Assembly (NCBI GenBank): GCA_030538335.1
Contig: JAUNUE010000020.1
Coordinates: forward strand, 1 to 13,882
Direction: 5' to 3'
DNA length: 13,882 nt
Source of the DNA: Allobrachymonas sp.
GTDB taxonomy: Bacteria; Pseudomonadota; Gammaproteobacteria; Burkholderiales; Burkholderiaceae_C
Shown here: positions 7,356-13,823 of the stretch, piece by piece
Numbering within the stretch: the stretch's first letter is position 1
Layout of the letters: every line of letters starts with the position of its first letter
Notes under the pieces: model-generated
The model's input: only the letters and a program-made list of their open reading frames with translations
Database searches by the model: none
What the model was told of the DNA's origin: nothing
Made by a program: the position numbers and the translations under genes

Positions 7356-7455
7356 GGACGCAGAGGATGCAAAGGTTACGCAAAAGTCGCAAAAATACAT
7401 TTCAAATATGTATTTCTTTTGCGTACTCTGCGTAATCTCTGCGGCCTCTGCGTCC
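7356..7455. repeat. 100-nt imperfect inverted repeat between trpF and trpB
   Basis: The outer arms GGACGCAGAGG (7356-7366) and CCTCTGCGTCC (7445-7455) are exact reverse complements. The inner arms AAATACAT (7393-7400) and ATGTATTT (7408-7415) also pair exactly around a 7-base loop. Between them most positions pair, including TTACGCA (7376-7382) with TGCGTAA (7429-7435), so one hairpin of about 40 pairs with a few mismatches and bulges can form. Each arm is itself a run of degenerate 9-11-base units of the type ACGCAGAGG, ATGCAAAGG, TTACGCAAAAG. It starts 2 bases after the trpF stop and ends 25 bases before the trpB ATG, so it lies inside the trp message. It resembles a dispersed palindromic or MITE-like repeat; I cannot count other genomic copies from here. 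Confidence 0.75.
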
Positions 7456-7457
7456 GG

Positions 7458-8153
7458 CTATTGGGGTTTTAAAACATCCGCCGCACGCACGGCGGCGATA
7501 AAGGTCTGGATTTTGTCAGCGCTCTTGATGCCGGGCGCGCTTTCTACGCCTGAGCTGACATCTACCGACAGCGACTTGAAGCGCTCACGCAGCAGGCGCA
7601 CACCATCGCCCACGTTTGCAGGTGTCAACCCACCACTCAAGACGAGGTGAGCGTCGGCGTTTGTTGAAAGCTGTGACCAATTGAATGCCTTGCCGCCACC
7701 GCCATAACCTGCGACCTTGGCGTCGAGCAGGATGGCCTGGGCGAAAGAGTAATCCTGGCAAAATTGTAGCAAGTCAAACGGGGGGGCGTCCGCTTCCAGC
7801 GGAATATGCGCCGCACGCCAGAACGCCCTGCGCCCCTGTTGCGTTGCCTCAGCGCAGCGCTGCGGCGTTTCATCGCCATGAAATTGCCAGATGGCATGCG
7901 GCACCGCGTCTTGCGCTTCTTGCAACAGATCATCTGCCGCATTCACAAACAAAAGCACGGGCGTGACACACGGTGGCAAACGCCGCGCCAGTTCGGCAGC
8001 ACGCGCCACCGTTACGGCACGCGGGCTGGGCGGATACAGCACAAAGCCCAGCGCATCGGCACCTGCCGCAGCGGCAGCATCTACATCCTGCTCGCGCGTC
8101 AGGCCACAAATCTTGATGCGGGTGCGGGTGGGCAGCGAAGATGGCATGTTCAT
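7458..8153 (-). CDS. trpF: Phosphoribosylanthranilate isomerase
   Basis: TrpF carries out the Amadori rearrangement of N-(5-phosphoribosyl)anthranilate to CdRP, the step before indole-glycerol phosphate synthase. Both catalytic residues are visible: Cys16 in RIKICGLTRE (general base) and Asp144 in ILLDAKVAGYGGGG. The C-terminal phosphate-binding segments LSGGLTPANV and DVSSGVES are also present. From the ATG at 8153 the protein has 231 residues. The start is uncertain: an ATG two codons later (8147) and one five codons earlier (8168) are in frame, and none has a clear Shine-Dalgarno sequence. The frame stays open to 8288, but that stretch crosses the start of the divergent DUF488 gene and looks non-coding. 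The gene begins the minus-strand trp block. Its promoter must lie in the 118-base divergent gap, where I see no strong box. Confidence 0.93.
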   Translation of the reverse strand: MNMPSSLPTRTRIKICGLTREQDVDAAAAAGADALGFVLYPPSPRAVTVARAAELARRLPPCVTPVLLFVNAADDLLQEAQDAVPHAIWQFHGDETPQRCAEATQQGRRAFWRAAHIPLEADAPPFDLLQFCQDYSFAQAILLDAKVAGYGGGGKAFNWSQLSTNADAHLVLSGGLTPANVGDGVRLLRERFKSLSVDVSSGVESAPGIKSADKIQTFIAAVRAADVLKPQ

Positions 8154-8271
8154 GCGGCATTGTCGCATTGCCAAACGGCACATGCAGCCACTGCCAGTGC
8201 CGGTATGCGACGGGCGATTTGCACGCAACACCGATCGGGCGTACAACCATGGGGCAAGACAGGAGCTCGCC

Positions 8272-8622
8272 ATGCCCATCGCCCTCAAACGCGCCTACGA
8301 TGACCCTGCGCCATCTGATGGCACACGCATACTCGTTGACCGCATCTGGCCCAGAGGTCTGACCAAAGAAGCAGCGCAAATCGACCTGTGGTTGAAAGAG
8401 GTGGCGCCATCTACTGCCTTGCGCAAATGGTACGGACACGATCCGGAAAAATGGCCGGACTTCCAGCAAAAATACCGCGCCGAGCTGGAAGGCAACCCGG
8501 CTGTGGATGAACTCCGCGCCATGGCCAAAAAAGAAAAAGTGACCCTGGTTTTTGCCGCCAAAGACGAAAAACACGCCAACTCCGTGGTGCTCAGGGAGGT
8601 ATTGCAAAACAAGCAGGGATGA
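8272..8622 (+). CDS. DUF488 family protein (YeaO-like)
   Basis: This small 116-residue protein belongs to the DUF488 / YeaO family of uncharacterised cytoplasmic proteins. The recognisable family signatures are RILVDRIWPRGLTKE near the N-terminus, LRKWYGHDPEKWPDF in the middle, and VTLVFAAKDEKHANSVVL near the end. The ATG at 8272 has an AGGAG six bases before it, which decides the start over in-frame codons further upstream that overlap trpF. A possible weak promoter, TTGCAC (8219-8224), 17 bases, TACAAC (8242-8247), lies ahead of it. The gene is divergent from trpF and is followed by a 346-base gap before livK. No function can be inferred from the neighbours. Confidence 0.88.
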   Translation: MPIALKRAYDDPAPSDGTRILVDRIWPRGLTKEAAQIDLWLKEVAPSTALRKWYGHDPEKWPDFQQKYRAELEGNPAVDELRAMAKKEKVTLVFAAKDEKHANSVVLREVLQNKQG

Positions 8623-8750
8623 AGCAGCAGAAAGAAACCCACAGCCCCATTCGAATACTTTCTGTCTGCCATCTACTGGTAAACACCTAGATTCGCATCA
8701 TGAAATCTACTTTGTCCTCCGCATTTTTCGAGCTCGCAGGCGAACCACCG

Positions 8751-8759
8751 TGCTAGACT
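8751..8759 (+). promoter_or_regulatory. Candidate extended -10 promoter ahead of the livK leader
   Basis: TGCTAGACT fits the extended -10 pattern TGnTAnAnT. There is no recognisable -35 box at the usual distance, which extended -10 promoters tolerate. Initiation about 7 bases downstream would place the transcript start near 8766, almost exactly at the foot of the inverted-repeat element that begins at 8769. That coincidence is the main support. Confidence 0.35.
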
Positions 8760-8768
8760 TTTCCCTTC

Positions 8769-8945
8769 AACCCGGATTCTCCATCAGGGCTTGGGATGGC
8801 AGTGTGTGCAGTTGCGGGGCAGTTTTGTCCCGGCTGAGGAGTTCGTGGCTTGCGCCACGGACGACGAAGAGGGGCAAAAATGGCCGCAAATGCCGCACTG
8901 ACACCCAAGCAGCGCCAAAGGAGCGCCTGATGGGGAATCCGGGTT
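8769..8945 (+). other. Nested inverted-repeat element before livK; possible structured leader RNA, small RNA or MITE
   Basis: This fills most of the gene-free stretch 8623-8968. The outer arms AACCCGGATTCTCCATCAGG (8769-8788) and its near-perfect complement (8926-8945) give 20 pairs with a single G-U. Directly inside, GCTTGGG (8789-8795) pairs with CCCAAGC (8904-8910). Further in, CAGTG (8800-8804) pairs with CACTG (8896-8900) and TTGCGG (8812-8817) with CCGCAA (8884-8889). TTTTGTCCC (8823-8831) pairs with GGGGCAAAA (8871-8879). A 9-pair apical stem, 8841-8849 with 8854-8862, has a TTGC loop. Unpaired features are a 15-base insert at 8911-8925 and an internal loop of 9 by 8 bases (8832-8840, 8863-8870). 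The helices are colinear and interrupted in an RNA-like way. I do not recognise a known riboswitch or 6S RNA consensus. No target-site duplication is visible at the ends. The remaining upstream part, 8623-8750, shows only a weak 7-base inverted repeat (CAGAAAG 8628-8634, CTTTCTG 8658-8664). Confidence 0.6.
8880..8930 (+). CDS. Possible 16-residue leader peptide within the livK leader
   Basis: An ATG at 8880 opens a 16-codon frame, MAANAALTPKQRQRSA, ending with TGA at 8928-8930. It has a strong Shine-Dalgarno-like GAGGGG (8869-8874) exactly five bases before the ATG, better than that of many genes here. The ribosome-binding site lies in the 3' strand of a stem (8871-8879 pairs with 8823-8831), so translation would depend on that helix opening. 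The stop is 38 bases ahead of the livK ATG. The peptide holds one Leu and no Val or Ile, so it is not a classical branched-chain attenuation leader. It may be a chance ORF in a structured RNA. Confidence 0.3.
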   Translation: MAANAALTPKQRQRSA

Positions 8946-8968
8946 CAATTGGAAAGGGGATTTAGATC

Positions 8969-10108
8969 ATGTCTCGCAAATTGGTTCTGGCTCTGTTGGC
9001 TGCCTGCTCTACTGCAGCTTTTGCCCAAGTGAATATCGGTGTGACGGTTTCTGCCACCGGCCCGGCTGCATCTTTGGGTATTCCTGAAAAAAACACCATC
9101 GCCCTGCTACCCAAAACCATCGGTGGCCAGAAGGTCAACTACATCGTGCTGGATGACGCCACCGATCCCACGGCTGCCGCCAAAAACATCAAGAAGCTGG
9201 TGACCGAGAACAAGGTCGACGCCGTGATTGGCACCACCGCTACGCCTGGCACGCTGGCCATGATCGATACCGCCGCCGAAAGCGGCACGCCCATGATTGC
9301 CCTCAACGGCAACGCCCTGGTGGTAGAACCCATGGATGCCAAGCGCAAATGGGTGTTCAAAACCGCCCAGAACGACACCCTGATGTCCACCGCCATTGCC
9401 GAACACATGGCCGCCCGCAAGGTCCGCAAGGTGGCCTTCATCGGTTTTGCCGATGCCTATGGCGAAGGTTGGCACAAGGAGTTTGTGAAGGCAGCTACGC
9501 CCAAGGGCATTACCGTCACCGCCAACGAGCGTTACCAGCGCAACGACACTTCGGTAACCGGCCAGGTGCTGAAAATCATCGCTTCCAGGCCCGATGCCGT
9601 GTTGATTGCCGGATCGGGTACGCCCGCTGCCCTGCCGCAAAAAGAACTCAAAGGCAAGGGCTACAAAGGCCTGATCTACCAGACCCACGGTGTGGCCAAC
9701 AAAGACTTCTTGCGCATTGGCGGCAAGGATCTGGAAGGCACCTTCCTGCCCGTAGGCCCCATGGTGGTAGCCTCGCAACTGCCTGACAGCAACCCGGTCA
9801 AGAAATCGGCGCTGGCTTACGTTGCCAAATACGAAGCCGCCCATGGTGCAGGCAGCATCAGCTCTTTCGGCGGCCACGCCTGGGATGCCGGTGTGCTGTT
9901 GACCAACGCCATTCCGCAAGCACTCAAGGCCGCCAAGCCCGGCACGAAGGAATTCCGCGAGGCGCTGCGTACCGCGCTTGAAAACACCAAAAACGTTGCC
10001 GGTGCCCATGGCATTTTCAATATGGGCCCGCAAAACCACCAGGGGCTGGACAACCGTGCCCGTGTCATGGCCACCATTGAAAACGGCACCTGGAAACTGG
10101 TCAAGTAA
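8969..10108 (+). CDS. livK: Branched-chain-amino-acid-type ABC transporter substrate-binding protein
   Basis: This is a periplasmic type I binding protein of the HAAT/LivK family that captures a ligand and delivers it to LivHM. The protein has 379 residues. An N-terminal signal peptide, MSRKLVLALLAACSTAAFA, is probably cut before Gln20; LAAC at 10-13 could be read as a lipobox, but the hydrophobic stretch before it is short. Mature features typical of the family are IGVTVSATGPAASLGIPEKN, DDATDPTAAAKNIKKLV, AVIGTTATPGTLAMIDTAAE and SSFGGHAWDAGVLL. The ATG at 8969 has an AAGGGG about nine bases upstream. Family membership is clear, but members bind leucine/isoleucine/valine, other amino acids, amides or aromatic acids, so the ligand is unknown. 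A terminator follows directly, so this gene is likely expressed above the membrane genes behind it. Confidence 0.92.
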   Translation: MSRKLVLALLAACSTAAFAQVNIGVTVSATGPAASLGIPEKNTIALLPKTIGGQKVNYIVLDDATDPTAAAKNIKKLVTENKVDAVIGTTATPGTLAMIDTAAESGTPMIALNGNALVVEPMDAKRKWVFKTAQNDTLMSTAIAEHMAARKVRKVAFIGFADAYGEGWHKEFVKAATPKGITVTANERYQRNDTSVTGQVLKIIASRPDAVLIAGSGTPAALPQKELKGKGYKGLIYQTHGVANKDFLRIGGKDLEGTFLPVGPMVVASQLPDSNPVKKSALAYVAKYEAAHGAGSISSFGGHAWDAGVLLTNAIPQALKAAKPGTKEFREALRTALENTKNVAGAHGIFNMGPQNHQGLDNRARVMATIENGTWKLVK

Positions 10109-10139
10109 TTGGTACACTCCTTCTAAGTGGTTCTATTTT

Positions 10140-10180
10140 CCGCCATCTGACCTGGCTTGGTCAGATGGCGGTCTTGTTTT
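10140..10180 (+). terminator. Strong stem-loop between livK and livH (partial terminator)
   Basis: CCGCCATCTGACC (10140-10152) and GGTCAGATGGCGG (10159-10171) form a perfect 13-pair stem with a TGGCTT loop, followed by TCTTGTTTT. It has the form of a Rho-independent terminator placed 31 bases after the livK stop and 14 bases before the livH start. All downstream genes read the same way without an obvious promoter of their own, so incomplete termination is likely. The stem would also protect the 3' end of a short livK message. Confidence 0.85.
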
Positions 10181-10193
10181 GTTGATAGGCGCA

Positions 10194-11237
10194 ATGGACT
10201 TGCAGGTTTTTTTGTTGCTGGCGCAAGATGGCATCAGCAACGGCGCGATTTATGTGCTGCTGGCACTGGCACTGGTGCTGGTGTTTGCCGTTACCCGCGT
10301 CACTTTTGTTGCACAGGGTGAATTCGTTACCTACGGTGCACTCACGCTGGCACTGCTGCAGGCGGGCAAAACGCCCGGCACGCTCTGGCTGGTGCTGGTC
10401 ATGGGTGCCATCATCACGGTCATGGACGGTGTTGCCATGGTGCGCCGTGGCGCATGGCGCCGACTGCTGCCACTGCTGGCCTTCAATCTGGGGTTTCCGG
10501 GCGTATGCGCCGCCCTGCTGTTTGCCATGCCCTGGGCCGAAATGCCGATGCTGGCCCAGGCACTGATGACGCTGGCGCTGGTTGTGCCTTTGGGGCCGAT
10601 GCTCTACCGCCTGGTGTTCCAGCCACTGGAAGCCAAATCCACACTGGTCAAGCTCATTGCCTCGGTCGCCGTGCATATGGCGCTGGGCGGCCTGGGCCTG
10701 CTGTTTTTTGGGGCGGAGGGCTTTCGCACCACCCCTTTCACCGAAGCCAGTTTTGACGTGGCCGATATTCCGGTACAGGGGCAAAACATTGTTGTGGTGG
10801 CATCTTCGCTACTGCTGATTCTGGCGCTGTACTTTTTCTTTGACCACACGATCCGCGGCAAGGCCTTGCGTGCCACCGCCATGAACCGTACCGGCGCACG
10901 GTTGATGGGCATTTCGCCCGCACTGGCCGGACAACTGAGTTTTCTGCTGGCCTCGGCCATCGGCGCGTTCTCGGGCATTTTGATCGCGCCCATCACCACC
11001 ATCTACTACGACTCGGGCTTTTTGATCGGACTCAAGGGCTTTGTCGGCGCCATCATCGGCGCATTGGCGTCCTATCCTGTGGCGGCGCTGGGCGCGTTGG
11101 CCGTGGGCTTGCTGGAGTCGTACTCGTCGTTCTGGGCCAGCGCGTACAAAGAGGTGATCGTGTTCACCCTCATCATTCCGGTGTTGCTGTGGCGTTCGCT
11201 CACCACCCGCGATGCGCATGAGGAAGAAGACGAATGA
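10194..11237 (+). CDS. livH: Branched-chain-amino-acid-type ABC transporter permease LivH
   Basis: This is one of two inner-membrane permeases of the importer. The 347-residue protein is hydrophobic throughout and starts with MDLQVFLLLAQDGISNGAIYVLLALALVLVF, the usual opening of LivH with the conserved NG-x-IYxL element. Later family marks are GKALRATAMNRTGARLMGI and the segment GFVGAIIGALASYPVAALGALAVGLLES near the C-terminus. It is longer than E. coli LivH (about 308 residues), mainly through the region after the first two helices, as in many betaproteobacterial versions. The frame is open far upstream into livK, but the ATG at 10194 matches the family start; its ribosome-binding site (AGGCG) is weak. 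The stop overlaps the livM ATG as ATGA, indicating translational coupling. Confidence 0.93.
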   Translation: MDLQVFLLLAQDGISNGAIYVLLALALVLVFAVTRVTFVAQGEFVTYGALTLALLQAGKTPGTLWLVLVMGAIITVMDGVAMVRRGAWRRLLPLLAFNLGFPGVCAALLFAMPWAEMPMLAQALMTLALVVPLGPMLYRLVFQPLEAKSTLVKLIASVAVHMALGGLGLLFFGAEGFRTTPFTEASFDVADIPVQGQNIVVVASSLLLILALYFFFDHTIRGKALRATAMNRTGARLMGISPALAGQLSFLLASAIGAFSGILIAPITTIYYDSGFLIGLKGFVGAIIGALASYPVAALGALAVGLLESYSSFWASAYKEVIVFTLIIPVLLWRSLTTRDAHEEEDE

Positions 11238-12271
11238 AGCCGTATCTGCGTTACCTGCCTTTGGCCTTCGCCTTGGCGGCCATTCTCGTCGCGCCGCTGG
11301 TACTGCCGGAATTTTCCGTCACCCTGCTCAACTACATCGGCCTGTATGCCCTGGTGGCCCTGGGGCTGGTGCTGCTCACGGGCATAGGCGGCCTCACCTC
11401 CTTCGGGCAGGCGGCCTTTGTGGGCATAGGCGCGTACACCACCGCTTACCTCACCACAGCGCACGGTTTGTCGCCCTGGCTTACGCTGTTTGCGGGTTTG
11501 GCCATTACCGCTGCCATTGCCCTGTTTCTGGGCAGCATGACGCTGCGCATGGAAGGCCACTACCTGCCGCTGAGCACCATTGCCTGGGGCATCAGCCTGA
11601 ACTTCCTGATCGGCAACCTTGAATTTCTGGGCGGCCACACGGGCTTGGGGGGCATTCCTGCGCTTGAAGTTTCGGGGTTTGAAATCACCTCGATGCAGCA
11701 CTTCTACTACCTGATCTGGGCCTTGCTGCTGCTGGCCATGCTGGCCATCCACAACCTGCTGGATTCGCGTCCGGGCCGGGCCATTCGCGCGCTGAAAGGC
11801 GGCGTGGTCATGGCCGAGGCCATGGGCGTGAACACACACCGCACCAAAACCACCATCTTTCTGATCGCTGCCTTGCTGGCCAGCCTGTCGGGCTGGCTGT
11901 ACGCACACATGCAGCGCTTTGTCAGCCCCACGCCGTTTGCCTTGGGTCAGGGCATTGAATACCTGTTCATGGCCGTAGTGGGCGGTGCAGGCAGCGTATG
12001 GGGCGCCGTGCTGGGTGCGGGCGTCATCACCATTGTCCAGCAGTGGCTGCAGGACTGGTTGCCGCAGGTCATTGGTGCCAGCGGCAATTTTGAAACCATT
12101 GTTTTCGGCATTGTGATGGTGCTGGTGCTGCAGTACGCGCACAACGGCATCTGGTCATGGGTGGCACGCTGGTGGCCTGCCTCATCCAAACCGTGGGTTC
12201 CGATAAAGGATGTTGAAGGCGCGTCTGCCCTGCCCCAACGCGCGGTGCCCGCTGCCGGTTGCTCGAAGTGA
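11234..12271 (+). CDS. livM: Branched-chain-amino-acid-type ABC transporter permease LivM
   Basis: This is the second permease, partner of LivH. The 345 residues hold about eight or more hydrophobic segments. LivM hallmarks are GLYALVALGLVLLTGIGGLTSFGQAAFVGIGAY near residues 35-67, SRPGRAIRALKGGVVMAEAMGVN (the ATPase-docking loop) and FMAVVGGAGSVWGAVLGAGVITI near the end. It starts at 11234, overlapping the livH stop by four bases. The C-terminus is odd: after the last helix comes a soluble tail, KPWVPIKDVEGASALPQ, then RAVPAAGCSK, ending at a TGA that overlaps livG. That tail looks like the linker of fused LivM-LivG proteins that I recall from Burkholderiales, so a one-base shift may have split an ancestral fusion here. 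Confidence 0.92.
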   Translation: MKPYLRYLPLAFALAAILVAPLVLPEFSVTLLNYIGLYALVALGLVLLTGIGGLTSFGQAAFVGIGAYTTAYLTTAHGLSPWLTLFAGLAITAAIALFLGSMTLRMEGHYLPLSTIAWGISLNFLIGNLEFLGGHTGLGGIPALEVSGFEITSMQHFYYLIWALLLLAMLAIHNLLDSRPGRAIRALKGGVVMAEAMGVNTHRTKTTIFLIAALLASLSGWLYAHMQRFVSPTPFALGQGIEYLFMAVVGGAGSVWGAVLGAGVITIVQQWLQDWLPQVIGASGNFETIVFGIVMVLVLQYAHNGIWSWVARWWPASSKPWVPIKDVEGASALPQRAVPAAGCSK

Positions 12272-13008
12272 ACGAAGTCACCAAACGCTTTGGCGGGCTG
12301 GTCGCCAACAACCAGGTTTCGCTGCACGTCAACGCGGGCGAAATACTGGCCCTGATCGGCCCCAACGGCGCAGGCAAAAGCACCCTGTTCAACTGCATCT
12401 CGGGCGTGGCGCCATTGAGCGAAGGCCGTATCACCCTCAACGGCCAAAACATCGAGCGCCGCTCACCGCGCGCCATTGCACGTCTGGGCTTGAGCCGCAC
12501 CTTCCAGCATGTGCGCCTGCTGGGGCAGATGTCGGTGCTCGAAAACGTGGCTCTGGGCGCACACCTGCGTGGCCAGCAAGGCGTGCTGCCTTCTGCCCTG
12601 CGTTTGCAGCGCCCTGAAGAAAACCGCCTGCTGGCCGAAGCCGCACGCCAGATCGAGCGCGTAGGCTTGCAGGACTCCATGGCAGCGCCTGCTGCCAGTC
12701 TGCCGCTGGGCCAGCAGCGCATGGTCGAAATTGCCCGCGCGCTGTGTGCCGACCCCACGCTGCTGCTGCTGGATGAACCCGCCGCGGGCTTGCGCTATCT
12801 CGAAAAACAGGCGCTGGCAGATTTGCTGAAAAAGCTGCGGGCACAAGGCATGGGCATTTTGCTGGTCGAGCACGATATGGACTTTGTCATGGGCCTGGCC
12901 GACCGCGTGGTGGTGATGGAATTTGGCGAAAAAATAGCCGAAGGCAGCCCTGAAGAAGTGCAGCGTGATCCGCGGGTGCTGGAAGCCTATCTCGGAGGTG
13001 TCGAATGA
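12259..13008 (+). CDS. livG: Branched-chain-amino-acid-type ABC transporter ATP-binding protein LivG
   Basis: This is the first of the two cytoplasmic ATPases. All motifs are present: Walker A GPNGAGKS at residues 34-41, Q-loop Gln83 (TFQHVRLL), signature LPLGQQR at 148-154, Walker B LLLLDEP at 168-174, and the switch histidine at 205 (VEHDMDFV). Length is 249 residues, normal for LivG. The start is abnormal. The only possible initiators are a TTG at 12259, giving LEVNEVTKRFGG, or a GTG at 12268; in this frame a TGA lies at 12214-12216. Neither has a Shine-Dalgarno sequence, and the frame overlaps the last 13 bases of livM. Translation may be coupled to livM termination, or the two were one reading frame before a one-base loss. 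The frame overlaps livF as ATGA. Confidence 0.9.
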   Translation: MLEVNEVTKRFGGLVANNQVSLHVNAGEILALIGPNGAGKSTLFNCISGVAPLSEGRITLNGQNIERRSPRAIARLGLSRTFQHVRLLGQMSVLENVALGAHLRGQQGVLPSALRLQRPEENRLLAEAARQIERVGLQDSMAAPAASLPLGQQRMVEIARALCADPTLLLLDEPAAGLRYLEKQALADLLKKLRAQGMGILLVEHDMDFVMGLADRVVVMEFGEKIAEGSPEEVQRDPRVLEAYLGGVE

Positions 13009-13790
13009 CAAACACCACCCGCTCCACCACAGAACCGCTGCTGCAAGTGCGCAATGCCTGCGTCTCCTACGGCAAGGTGCAGGCGCTCAACAACATCGAC
13101 CTGGCCATCCATCCTGGTGAAATCGTCACCGTGATTGGCCCCAACGGCGCAGGCAAAACCACGCTGCTGTCGGCACTGATGGGCTTGTTGCCGCTGCAGG
13201 GCGAGGTGCGTTACCAGGGCCAGATGCAAGGGCCGGATCGCCAGGTGGAATCACTGGTACGCCAGGGCTTTACGCTGGTACCTGAAAAGCGCGAGCTGTT
13301 TGCGCAGATGTCGGTGTACGACAACCTGCTGCTTGGCGCTTTTGACCGCTACCGCCGCGGGCAAAAAGACCACGCCAACACGCTGGAAGAAGTTTTTACC
13401 CTGTTCCCGCGCTTGCGTGAGCGCAGCAAGCAGCAGGCAGGCACCCTCTCGGGCGGCGAGCGGCAAATGCTGGCCATGGGCCGCGCCATGATGGCCAAGC
13501 CCACCCTGCTCATGCTTGACGAGCCAAGCCTGGGGCTGGCGCCGCTGATCGTGAAAGAAATCTTCCGCACCATCGTGCAATTGCGCACCACGGGCGTTTC
13601 GGTGCTGCTGGTGGAACAAAACGCCCGCGCCGCGCTGCAGGTATCCGACTTTGCCTATGTGCTGGAATCCGGCGAAATCGCCCTGTCCGGCCCCAGCGCC
13701 GAACTGGCAAATGACCGCCGCGTCATGGAAAGTTATCTGGGCCTGGGGCACAAAACCCACGCCGAAGCATCCGCGCAGCCACAAGCCTGA
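13005..13790 (+). CDS. livF: Branched-chain-amino-acid-type ABC transporter ATP-binding protein LivF
   Basis: This is the second ATPase, pairing with LivG under the LivHM permeases. Walker A is GPNGAGKT at 45-52, signature LSGGE at 148-152 and Walker B LLMLDEP at 168-174. LivF features separate it from LivG: the Q-loop position reads LVPEKRELFA, the D-loop region is SLGLAPLIVKEIF, and the switch position is VEQNA with Gln instead of His. The protein has 261 residues, slightly long because of about 12 extra N-terminal residues and a polar C-terminal tail. The ATG at 13005 has a strong GGAGGTG five bases upstream, inside the end of livG. The gene closes the operon. The 33 bases after it contain a short GC-rich inverted repeat but no U-tract. 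Confidence 0.94.
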   Translation: MTNTTRSTTEPLLQVRNACVSYGKVQALNNIDLAIHPGEIVTVIGPNGAGKTTLLSALMGLLPLQGEVRYQGQMQGPDRQVESLVRQGFTLVPEKRELFAQMSVYDNLLLGAFDRYRRGQKDHANTLEEVFTLFPRLRERSKQQAGTLSGGERQMLAMGRAMMAKPTLLMLDEPSLGLAPLIVKEIFRTIVQLRTTGVSVLLVEQNARAALQVSDFAYVLESGEIALSGPSAELANDRRVMESYLGLGHKTHAEASAQPQA

Positions 13791-13823
13791 CTGCCCCGTG
13801 CGGGCGCGGTTACCATCGGCGCC

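Noticed and set aside
5921..7435. A 504-codon open frame on the plus strand opposite trpB and the esterase gene
   Set aside because: It is the mirror of well-conserved genes, with a His/Ala/Gly-rich composition typical of antisense frames in GC-rich DNA and no recognisable domain.
8154..8288. N-terminal extension of trpF to 8288
   Set aside because: It would overlap the divergent DUF488 start and its ribosome-binding site, and the extra residues do not resemble TrpF.
8700..8756. An 18-codon ORF starting MKSTLSS
   Set aside because: There is no ribosome-binding site and no conservation evidence; it ends in the proposed promoter.
8834..8868. Hammerhead ribozyme core: CTGAGGA, a stem, then GAA
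   Set aside because: The core wording fits, but the strands flanking it pair with each other. A hammerhead needs two separate helices and a cleavage site there, so it is only an internal loop.
8880..8930. Classical leucine/valine/isoleucine attenuation peptide
   Set aside because: The peptide has a single Leu and no Ile or Val, and no run of regulatory codons.
8769..8945. 6S RNA or a named riboswitch
   Set aside because: Length and overall hairpin shape are suggestive of 6S, but I could not align the conserved central-bubble sequences, nor the cores of TPP, glycine, SAH, guanidine or c-di-GMP riboswitches. The element is kept as unassigned.
11072..12142. A 356-codon minus-strand frame opposite livH/livM
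   Set aside because: It is rich in Gln/His/Gly/Arg with no membrane or domain features; it is a shadow of the permease genes.
13791..13815. Terminator after livF
   Set aside because: A short GC-rich inverted repeat is present but no U-tract follows, and the next gene reads in the same direction.
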